From Streptomyces sp. NRRL F-5727 (GTDB lineage Bacteria; Actinomycetota; Actinomycetes; Streptomycetales; Streptomycetaceae): a DNA stretch of 64,000 nt. Below are positions 8,906 through 15,713 of this stretch, piece after piece. The position numbers and the translations under genes were made by a program. The notes under the pieces were generated by a model. It worked only from the letters and a program-made list of their open reading frames with translations. It was not told where the DNA came from and did no database searches. The first letter of the stretch is position 1. Each line of letters starts with the position of its first letter. The DNA lies in assembly GCF_000719555.1 (NCBI RefSeq), contig NZ_JOGX01000013.1, positions 71,046-135,045 of the forward strand, given 5' to 3'.

Positions 8906-8940
8906 ACCATAAGGCGAGCCACCACCTTGGTCAAGACCAA
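8906..8940 (-). promoter_or_regulatory. GntR-gene promoter with overlapping operator
   Basis: Reading the minus strand: -35 TTGACC (8934-8929), a 17-bp spacer, -10 TATGGT (8911-8906). The -35 sits inside the palindrome TTGGTCAAGACCAA (8927-8940, arms of 6 bp), which matches the GntR/HutC core TGGT-NN-ACCA type. Binding would block RNA polymerase, which fits autorepression. Confidence 0.65.
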
Positions 8941-9020
8941 TCCTCCGCCGAACGTCCGGAAATGTGACCCTCTGACCTTGATCGTTCACAGGACGTTCGC
9001 ACCCCCGTGAGGCACGACAA

Positions 9021-9063
9021 GCCAGAAGCCCCGCCCACCGATCCGGTGGGCGGGGCTTCTGGC
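9021..9063. terminator. Strong 20-bp-stem hairpin
   Basis: Perfect 20-bp arms (9021-9040 and 9044-9063) around a 3-nt loop. The hairpin lies 130 bp upstream of the alpha/beta hydrolase start and behind the GntR promoter, so it probably insulates the hydrolase from read-through or ends an unseen transcript. Confidence 0.7.
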
Positions 9064-9193
9064 GTGGAGGGGCGTGGAGGGGCGGGGAGGCGGTGATCGA
9101 CGACGCCTCTTTCGGCAGGCCCCTTGAACTCGTGCCTACCGACCAGTAAATGTTGCTGACAAGACGTCTAAGAGGATGTACGAGGGAGCCTCC

Positions 9194-10030
9194 ATGCCGG
9201 CACGGATCACGTTCGAGTTCGAGACCCCGCGGGGCCGCCGCACGACGTCCCTGGTGTACGAGCGCCGCGGAACGGGTGCGCCACTGCTCCTCCTCCACGG
9301 GATCGGCCACCACTGGCAGGCGTGGGAGCCGGTCCTCGACGTGCTCGCCACGGAACGCGACGTCATCGCCGTCGACCTGCCGGGGTTCGGTGCGTCCGAC
9401 GGCCTCCCGCAGGGCTGCGCCTACGACCTGACGACCGTCACTCCCGTACTCGCCGCCTTCTGCGCTGCCCTCGGGATCGAGCGGCCGCACGTGGCGGGCA
9501 ACTCGCTCGGCGGACTGCTCGCCCTGCAGCTCGGCCGCGAGAAGGCCGTCCGCTCGGTCACGGCCCTCTCCCCCGCGGGCTTCTGGACCGAGAGCGAGCG
9601 ACGGTACGCCTACGGCACCCTGCGCGCCCTGCGCGGCGCGGCCCTGTCGATGCCCCTCCCCCTCATCGACCGCCTGTCACGGACCCCGGCCGGACGCACG
9701 GCGCTCACCAGCACCATCTACGCCCGGCCCGGCCGCCGCTCACCCGAGGCGGTCGTGGCCGAGACGCTGGCGCTGCGCGAGGCCACCGGCTTCCACCAGA
9801 CCCTCGACGCGGGGCGGACCGTCCTCTTCCGCGACGACATCCCGTCGCTGCCGGTCACCGTCGCCTGGGGCACCCGCGACCGTCTGCTGCTGCGCCGCCA
9901 GGGGATCCGCGCCAAGCGGGCCATCCCCGGTGCGCGCCTGGTGCGCCTGCCCGGCTGCGGCCACGTCCCGATGAACGACGACCCCGCGCTCGTCGCCCGC
10001 GTGATCCTCGACGGCAGCGCCGCCGGCTGA
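9194..10030 (+). CDS. Alpha/beta-fold hydrolase
   Basis: A 278-residue hydrolase. The oxyanion motif is LLLHGIGHHWQ near residue 35, the nucleophile elbow is AGNSLGG near residue 105 (Ser), and the late histidine lies in GCGHVPMNDDP near residue 262. The acid is probably the Asp in WGTRDRLL. There is no signal peptide. Substrate cannot be told from sequence; such proteins act on esters, epoxides or lactones. ATG 9194 is preferred over in-frame ATG 9176 because GAGGGAG lies 5 nt before it. The 3' end is overlapped by an antisense run-on of the convergent EamA gene. Confidence 0.85.
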   Translation: MPARITFEFETPRGRRTTSLVYERRGTGAPLLLLHGIGHHWQAWEPVLDVLATERDVIAVDLPGFGASDGLPQGCAYDLTTVTPVLAAFCAALGIERPHVAGNSLGGLLALQLGREKAVRSVTALSPAGFWTESERRYAYGTLRALRGAALSMPLPLIDRLSRTPAGRTALTSTIYARPGRRSPEAVVAETLALREATGFHQTLDAGRTVLFRDDIPSLPVTVAWGTRDRLLLRRQGIRAKRAIPGARLVRLPGCGHVPMNDDPALVARVILDGSAAG

Positions 10031-10918
10031 ACCGGCCGCCGACTTCCGCCTGGTCAACAGCCCGGTACCGAGCGCGGCCCCGGCTCCCACGAGAAGACCG
10101 CCCACGGCCTGCGGCAGACCGAGCGCGGCCTCTCCGACCGCGGCCGCGCTCAGCGCGGCCGCCACGGGGATGGCGCCGGTATAGAGCGTGGCGCGCTCCA
10201 TTCCGATGCGCTCGACACCCATGTAGAAGAGGACGAACCCGACGACGGTCGCGAGCACCGCCTGCCACAGCAAGGCACCCGCCTCCACCCCGGTCGGCAT
10301 CCGCACGACCCCGGCACCGTCCACCACCACCCCGAGCAGCGCCGCCTCCACCGCGCCGGCCCCGCAGACGGCGACCGTGAGCGCCCGGGCCCCGAGCGGA
10401 CGCAGCACGGGCACCGCGAGCACCGTGAACCCGACCTCGCCGCCGAGCGCCGCCACCGACCAGCCGAGCCCCGGCAGGTCGGTACGCCCCCATCCCTGCA
10501 CGGTGAAGGCACCGGCGACGACGAGCAGCGCCCCGTACAGCACCGCCGGCGCGGGCCGCCGCCCATCGAGGAGCGGAACGAGGACGGCGACGACGATCGG
10601 GGCGCAGCCGACGACGACTCCGGGGACGGCGGGCTCGGCGGTGCGCTCGGCGGCGAGGACGGCGAGGTTGAAGCCGACCATGCCGACGGCGGCCAGAACC
10701 GCGATCCGCGCCCATTGGCCTGGGCGGAGCCGCCGCAGCAGGGCAAGCCCTCCCCGGCCGAGGAGCGGCAGCAGGAGCAGACAGGCGGCACCGTAGCGGA
10801 GGGCCTGCCCGCCGGCGTACGGGTAGTCGCCGAGCAGTCCGTTGGCGGTGAAGGAGGCGCCGACAAGGGCGTAGGCGAGGGTCACGAGCAGGACCCCGCG
10901 CAGGGCGTTCGCGTTCAT
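9740..10918 (-). CDS. EamA/DMT-family exporter with run-on C-terminus
   Basis: The first 290 or so residues are a standard ten-helix drug/metabolite transporter with two EamA halves (for example GYPYAGGQALRYGAA-like and FVLFYMGVERIGMERAT patterns). Such exporters move amino acids or metabolites across the inner membrane. ATG 10918 follows AGGA. The natural end should be near the charged LLTRRKS motif at about 10040, but the frame has no stop there and runs 291 bp antisense into the alpha/beta hydrolase gene to 9740, adding about 100 non-membrane residues. A stop (TGA at 10056-10054) exists in another frame, so a small indel is possible. Divergent from the MocR regulator. Confidence 0.75.
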   Translation of the reverse strand: MNANALRGVLLVTLAYALVGASFTANGLLGDYPYAGGQALRYGAACLLLLPLLGRGGLALLRRLRPGQWARIAVLAAVGMVGFNLAVLAAERTAEPAVPGVVVGCAPIVVAVLVPLLDGRRPAPAVLYGALLVVAGAFTVQGWGRTDLPGLGWSVAALGGEVGFTVLAVPVLRPLGARALTVAVCGAGAVEAALLGVVVDGAGVVRMPTGVEAGALLWQAVLATVVGFVLFYMGVERIGMERATLYTGAIPVAAALSAAAVGEAALGLPQAVGGLLVGAGAALGTGLLTRRKSAAGSAGGAAVEDHAGDERGVVVHRDVAAAGQAHQARTGDGPLGADPLAAQQQTVAGAPGDGDRQRRDVVAEEDGPPRVEGLVEAGGLAQRQRLGHDRLG

Positions 10919-10965
10919 GGTCCTGACGCTAGGGAGCGGCGCGGCCCGGATTAAGGTCCACTTCC

Positions 10966-12444
10966 ATGACGCCATCGGGGACCACTTCAGGCACGGCGCC
11001 GGTTCCGCCGGCCGGAAACGCCGACGCTCAGCCGGCGTGGGAACTGCTGCTTCCCGCCGCGGAGGCGCCCGCGCGCCGACGAGGCCGCGCTCTGCAGGAA
11101 GCCCTGCGCGATGCGGTACGGACCGGACGGCTCATGGCCGGCACGCGTCTGCCGTCGAGCCGAGCGCTCGCCGCCGACCTGGGCGTCTCCCGCGGCCTGG
11201 TCACGGAGACATACGAGCAGCTGACGGCGGAGGGCTATCTGCGCAGCGGCCGGGGGTCGGGCACCTGGGTGAGCGGGGCGGTCCGTACGGCACGGGCGAC
11301 CACGCCCTCCGGCCCGAACGCGCCTGAGGCATCGGATCCGTACGGCTCCGGCGTCACGGTGGACTTCCGGCCTGGCACCCCCGATCTGTCCCTCTTCCCG
11401 CGCGCGGCCTGGGCCGCGGCGCAGCGAGCGGTGCTCACGGCGCTCCCACATCAGGCACTCGGGTATCCGGATCCACGGGGGCTGCCCGAGCTGCGTTCGG
11501 CACTCGCGTCGATGCTGATCCGGCGCAGGGGCGTGGTGGCTGATCCCGACCGTCTGGTGGTGTGCTCGGGCGTGGCACAAGCGGCGACGCTGCTCGGGTT
11601 CGCGCTCCGGTCGCGGGGACACGGCGCGGTGGGTGTGGAGGACCCCGGCAGCCCCGAGCACGCGCGGCTCTTTGCGGCGACGGACCTGACAGCGGTAGGG
11701 CTGCCCCTCGACGAGGAGGGTCTGCGTCCCGGCCCGCTCACCACGGCGGGTCTCCGGGCTGTGGTGGTGACGCCGTCGCACCAGTTCCCGTCCGGCCTCG
11801 CGTGGTCGGCGGAGCGACGCGGCATGCTCCTGGACTGGGCGCGGACGGTGGACGGCTACGTACTGGAGGACGACTACGACGGTGACTTCCGCTACGACCG
11901 TGCTCCGGTCGGGGCGCTCCAGGGCCTGGACCCCGAGCGGGTCGTCTACGCCGGCTCGGTGAGCAAGTCCCTCGCCCCCGGATTGCGGCTGGGCTGGATG
12001 GTGCTGCCCGAGGCTCTCGTCGACGAGGTCGTCGAACGGAAGCGGACGATGGATCTGGGGCATCCGGCGCTCGACCAGGCGGCGTTGGCGCACATGGTGA
12101 CGAGCGGGGGATACGACCGGCAGTTGCGGCGTTGCCAGCGCATGTACCGGGAGCGGCGTGACGCCCTGTTGGCCGCGTTGGAGAAGTACTTCCCCGGCAC
12201 GGAGGTGACCGGCATCGCGGCCGGCCTGCACGTCATCGCCTGCCTCCCGGTCCGGTTCGGGCCGTCGGAACGGTTCCTCGCCGAGGCCGCGAGCGTGGGT
12301 GTGACGCTGCGACCGCTGGAGGAGTACGGGACTGCACGCCCCTCGGACGGCGCCGTGCGACTGGTCATCGGATACGCGCATCTGGCACCGACGACGATCT
12401 CGGCAGGGATACGACGCGTGGCGGAGGCTCTGGGGGGCTCCTGA
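10966..12444 (+). CDS. MocR/GabR-type regulator (winged helix plus aminotransferase domain)
   Basis: A 492-residue protein. An N-terminal GntR-type winged helix (residues about 45-110, [20 protein letters not shown]) is fused to a fold-type I aminotransferase domain (about 130-490). The PLP lysine lies in [15 protein letters not shown] near residue 330 and the aspartate motif is in [12 protein letters not shown]. Relatives (PdxR, GabR) bind PLP or PLP-amino acid adducts and control a neighbouring gene. The divergent EamA exporter starts only 47 bp away, so it is the probable target, perhaps a PLP-vitamer or amino-acid exporter. The ATG lies right after a GGTCCACTTCC stretch likely to contain the operator. 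Confidence 0.92.
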   Translation: MTPSGTTSGTAPVPPAGNADAQPAWELLLPAAEAPARRRGRALQEALRDAVRTGRLMAGTRLPSSRALAADLGVSRGLVTETYEQLTAEGYLRSGRGSGTWVSGAVRTARATTPSGPNAPEASDPYGSGVTVDFRPGTPDLSLFPRAAWAAAQRAVLTALPHQALGYPDPRGLPELRSALASMLIRRRGVVADPDRLVVCSGVAQAATLLGFALRSRGHGAVGVEDPGSPEHARLFAATDLTAVGLPLDEEGLRPGPLTTAGLRAVVVTPSHQFPSGLAWSAERRGMLLDWARTVDGYVLEDDYDGDFRYDRAPVGALQGLDPERVVYAGSVSKSLAPGLRLGWMVLPEALVDEVVERKRTMDLGHPALDQAALAHMVTSGGYDRQLRRCQRMYRERRDALLAALEKYFPGTEVTGIAAGLHVIACLPVRFGPSERFLAEAASVGVTLRPLEEYGTARPSDGAVRLVIGYAHLAPTTISAGIRRVAEALGGS

Positions 12445-12461
12445 GGCGGCAAGGTCTGTCT

Positions 12462-12505
12462 GTTCACGCTGGGTTCGCGTGGCCGCTGCTCCTGGCGACT
12501 AGGCA
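12462..12505 (+). promoter_or_regulatory. PHO box and promoter of phoD
   Basis: Two adjacent 11-bp direct repeats, GTTCACGCTGG (12462-12472) and GTTCGCGTGGC (12473-12483), match the Streptomyces PhoP direct-repeat-unit pattern (GTTCA-type). They sit at the -35 position of a plausible -10 TAGGCA (12500-12505), 90 bp before the phoD ATG. This predicts induction by PhoR-PhoP under phosphate limitation. Confidence 0.75.
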
Positions 12506-12594
12506 AGGTTCCGGTGCGAACCGTCGCGCCGGACGCCGATTTCGACGTCGTCGCCATGGCGTCGTGTCGGCCCTGATCCGCTCTCGGAGGCCAC

Positions 12595-14208
12595 ATGTCC
12601 AAGAACCCGCCCGGCTCTCACGCCGCCACGCCGGCCACGATTCCTTCCGCTCCCGCACGCCGCAGTGTGCTACGCGGCTCGCTCGCCGCGTCCGCCGGAA
12701 TCGCTTTGGGCAGCGCCGGTCTCGCGGCGCCGGCCTTCGCCCTGTCGGGACGGCCTGCGGCGCGGTGGGGTGTGCAGACCGGCGACGTCTCGGCCCGTTC
12801 CGGGTTGGTGTGGGTCCGATCGGACCGGCCCGCCCGGATGATCGTCGAAACGTCCGCGACGGAGTCGTTCCGACGGGTACGCCGGCATCACGGGCCTCTT
12901 CTGGGCGCGGACACCGACTTCACGGGCACGACGTCTCTGCGGGGCCTGCCGCCCGGCGAGCAGATCCACTACCGGGTCGTCCTCGCCGACGTCGACGATC
13001 CACGCCGCACGAGCGAGCCGGTCCTCGGCACGTTTCGTACGGCTCCGGAGCGGCGTCGCGACGGCGTGCGCTTCCTCTGGTCCGGGGATATCGCGGGGCA
13101 GGGCTGGGGCATCAACCCGGACATCGGTGGGTTCCGCGCCTTCGAAGCCATGCGCCGGCTCAACCCCGACTTCTTCCTGTGCAGCGGCGACACCGTCTAT
13201 GCCGACGGTCCGCTGCAGACGTCGGTGACGCTCCCCGACGGACGGATCTGGCGCAACCTCGTGACACCGGAGAAGGCGAAGGTCGCCGAGACCCTCGACG
13301 AGTACCGGGGGAACTTCCGCTACAACCTGCTCGACCAGAACGTCCGGGCGTTCAACGCGCAGGTGCCGGCGGTGGTCCAGTGGGACGACCACGAGGTGCG
13401 CAACAACTGGTACCCCGGCCAGATACTCGACGACGCGCGGTACACGGAGAAGGATGTGGACGTGCTGGCCTCGCGGGCGTCGCGCGCCTTCGCCGAGTAC
13501 TTCCCGGTCTCGACGATGCAGGCCGGTTCCGGCGCCGGGGGCCGTATGCACCGGGTGGTGCGATATGGACCGCTGCTCGATGTCTTCGTGCTGGACATGC
13601 GCTCCTACCGCAACGCCAACTCCCCCGGCCGACAGGCGGACGACACCACCGGCATCCTCGGAGCCGAGCAGCTGGCCTGGCTGAAGCACGAACTGACCCG
13701 TTCACGTGCGGTCTGGAAAGTGCTGGCCGCGGACATGCCGATCGGTCTGATCGTGCCCGACGGCTCCACCGCCTTCGAGGCGATCGCACAGGGCGACCCG
13801 GGTGCTCCGCTCGGACGAGAGCTGCAGATCGCCGAGCTGCTGCGGTTCATCAAGCATCGTCGGATCACCGGCACCGTGTGGCTCACGGCGGACGTGCACT
13901 ACACCTCGGCACAGCACTACGCACCGGAGCGGGCCGCCTTCCAGGACTTCGCTCCTTTCTGGGAGTTCGTATCGGGTCCGCTGGCCGCGGGTGGGTTCCC
14001 GGCGAACAAGCTGGACTCGACGTTCGGCCCAGAGCGCGTGTTCGTGCGAGCGCCCGAGCGGGCGAACGTGTCACCGATGGAGAGCCCGCAGTACTTCGGT
14101 GAGGTGGACATCGAGGGAGCCAGCGGTGAGCTGACGGTGCGTCTGCGAGGGGACGACGACACCGTGCTGTTCACCAAGGTGCTGCAGCCGGGCCTGGTGG
14201 GACAGTAG
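12595..14208 (+). CDS. phoD: Secreted alkaline phosphatase/phosphodiesterase PhoD
   Basis: A 537-residue Tat-exported enzyme that releases phosphate from mono- and diesters outside the cell. The signal peptide has a twin-arginine motif (ARRSVLRG near residue 22) followed by a hydrophobic stretch and an Ala-rich cleavage area near residue 50. The PhoD domain has its N-terminal PhoD-N beta domain (about 55-145), then metal-binding motifs: WSGDIAGQGW, CSGDTVYADG, VQWDDHEVRNNW and LTADVHYTSAQHY. In characterised PhoD the site is an Fe3+/Ca2+ centre. The upstream PHO box supports PhoP control. ATG 12595 has CGGAGG upstream. Confidence 0.95.
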   Translation: MSKNPPGSHAATPATIPSAPARRSVLRGSLAASAGIALGSAGLAAPAFALSGRPAARWGVQTGDVSARSGLVWVRSDRPARMIVETSATESFRRVRRHHGPLLGADTDFTGTTSLRGLPPGEQIHYRVVLADVDDPRRTSEPVLGTFRTAPERRRDGVRFLWSGDIAGQGWGINPDIGGFRAFEAMRRLNPDFFLCSGDTVYADGPLQTSVTLPDGRIWRNLVTPEKAKVAETLDEYRGNFRYNLLDQNVRAFNAQVPAVVQWDDHEVRNNWYPGQILDDARYTEKDVDVLASRASRAFAEYFPVSTMQAGSGAGGRMHRVVRYGPLLDVFVLDMRSYRNANSPGRQADDTTGILGAEQLAWLKHELTRSRAVWKVLAADMPIGLIVPDGSTAFEAIAQGDPGAPLGRELQIAELLRFIKHRRITGTVWLTADVHYTSAQHYAPERAAFQDFAPFWEFVSGPLAAGGFPANKLDSTFGPERVFVRAPERANVSPMESPQYFGEVDIEGASGELTVRLRGDDDTVLFTKVLQPGLVGQ

Positions 14209-14230
14209 CTCCGATTCCGGGCGAACGGAG

Positions 14231-14255
14231 TTATCCACAGGACGGCCTGTGGATA
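14231..14255. promoter_or_regulatory. Inverted pair of DnaA-box-like sequences
   Basis: TTATCCACA (14231-14239) is a perfect DnaA-box 9-mer. A second copy lies in opposite orientation at 14247-14255, together forming a 10-bp perfect inverted repeat (14232-14241 and 14246-14255) with a 4-nt spacer. It sits between phoD and the SWIM gene, 38 bp before the ATG. Function, whether DnaA binding, operator or hairpin, is not established. Confidence 0.5.
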
Positions 14256-14293
14256 CGAGCGGGATGTCAGTGGCGGGCCCTACGGTCGATTCC

Positions 14294-15661
14294 ATGACGC
14301 GATCCGTTCAGGCGCTCGCTTACGCACGCCCATCTTCACTTGAGTCCACGGCCTCCGGCCGGCTCCTCGGCCTGGAGACGGCCGGAGGTACGACACCTCG
14401 TGGTACCGAGGTCCATCCCCACTTCTTCGCCGGTTTCCTGGCTGCCCCTCAGATAGCCGCGCGGGGCCTGCTGGCGGTGGCGGACGTGGCTGCGGCCCGT
14501 TACTACCAGCGGACGAGACCGGGCTCGCTGGATCCTGTCGTGACGGGGAACGGGGACCGTCTCAGGTTCGAGTCCTTCTCCGGATGCGGCGGGGTGTACG
14601 CGCGGCTCGACGTGCTCGACGAGGGCCTCGGCGGGACGGAGACAGGCCACGGCACCACCAACGTGGACGTGAACGACCGGCTTCGCGAGGCACTTTCGCG
14701 GATGACCGGCGATGATCCGATGCATCTGCGGGTGGGACCCGACGAGATGGCGGTCTCGACGCTCGGTGGATCGGTCGTGGAGAAGAAGGTTCCCCTGCCC
14801 GACCGCTGGTTGCGGGGCTTCGCGGAAGCGCAGGTCGCCTCGGCCCGGTTCGACCTGCGGGCCGAGCTGACCGGTACGGAGGCCGTGCGGTTCCTTCGCG
14901 GGCTTCCGCGCGCGCAGAACCGGGGTCGGTCGCCGCTGTGGGTGGTCCAGGCCGGCCGGACTCTCCGTCCGACGGCACGACCGGGGATGGGCGCCGTATG
15001 CCTGCCCGGTCCGGACCGGCTGGTCGCCCTGGAGCGGGTTCTGCGCTTCGCCACGGCACTCCGGGTGTACGGGCCGGTGCCCGACGGCATGTCGGCACCC
15101 AGTGCGTGGGAACTGACTCTGCCGGGCATGCGGCTGACACTCACCCTCTCCCCCGATCCCGCCCGCGGGTTCTCCGGGGAGGGCGGGGTGCTCGAAGCCC
15201 TCGCCACGGACGACGCCGCTGCGGACGCGGAGCTGATCGCCGTCCTCCTCGCCTGGGAGCCGAGGATCGATCCGGCCGATCTCGCGGAGCAGTCCGGTCT
15301 CACCGCGGGCCGGGTCCGCGCCGCCCTGACCCGGCTCGGCACGGCTGGGCGGGTGGGTTACGACGTCGCGGATGCCGCGTACTTCCACCGGGAGCTTCCC
15401 TACGACGCGGACCGGGCCGAACGGCACAACCCACGGCTCGTCTCCGCGCGACGGCTGGCGGCGCAGGGCGCGGTGACCCTCGACCGGGAGAAGGCGACGG
15501 TCGTCTCCGGCGAACGGCGTTACCGAGTCAGGGAAGCGGACGGGGTGCTGAGCTGCACCTGCACGTGGTGGACGGACTATCGCGGGCGGCGTGGGCCGTG
15601 CAAACACGCCTTGGCGGTACGCATGGTGCGGCGCGGCGCGGGAGGGGCGTCGGCGGCATGA
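14294..15661 (+). CDS. SWIM zinc-finger family protein
   Basis: A 455-residue protein. The C-terminal SWIM motif is C-x-C (CTCTWWTDY, near residue 418) followed by a C-x-H pair (PCKHALAVRM), the pattern of a zinc-binding fold for DNA or protein contacts. The long upstream part is unassigned, with a probable winged-helix-like stretch (DPADLAEQSGLTAGRVRAALTRL) near residue 350. ATG 14294 is preferred to GTG 14249, which overlaps the DnaA-box-like repeat. SWIM proteins of this type in other bacteria (for example E. coli YehQ) travel with MoxR ATPase and VWA genes; here only the next gene is present. It appears to form an operon with the 15714 gene. Confidence 0.8.
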   Translation: MTRSVQALAYARPSSLESTASGRLLGLETAGGTTPRGTEVHPHFFAGFLAAPQIAARGLLAVADVAAARYYQRTRPGSLDPVVTGNGDRLRFESFSGCGGVYARLDVLDEGLGGTETGHGTTNVDVNDRLREALSRMTGDDPMHLRVGPDEMAVSTLGGSVVEKKVPLPDRWLRGFAEAQVASARFDLRAELTGTEAVRFLRGLPRAQNRGRSPLWVVQAGRTLRPTARPGMGAVCLPGPDRLVALERVLRFATALRVYGPVPDGMSAPSAWELTLPGMRLTLTLSPDPARGFSGEGGVLEALATDDAAADAELIAVLLAWEPRIDPADLAEQSGLTAGRVRAALTRLGTAGRVGYDVADAAYFHRELPYDADRAERHNPRLVSARRLAAQGAVTLDREKATVVSGERRYRVREADGVLSCTCTWWTDYRGRRGPCKHALAVRMVRRGAGGASAA

Positions 15662-15713
15662 CAGCGGGTGACGTGTGCGACTCGGGCGCAGCAGTGAAGG
15701 AAGCAAGCAACCC

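Noticed and set aside
14249..14293. GTG 14249 as start of the SWIM gene
   Set aside because: It would place translation inside the DnaA-box-like palindrome and adds a non-homologous leader; ATG 14294 fits better.
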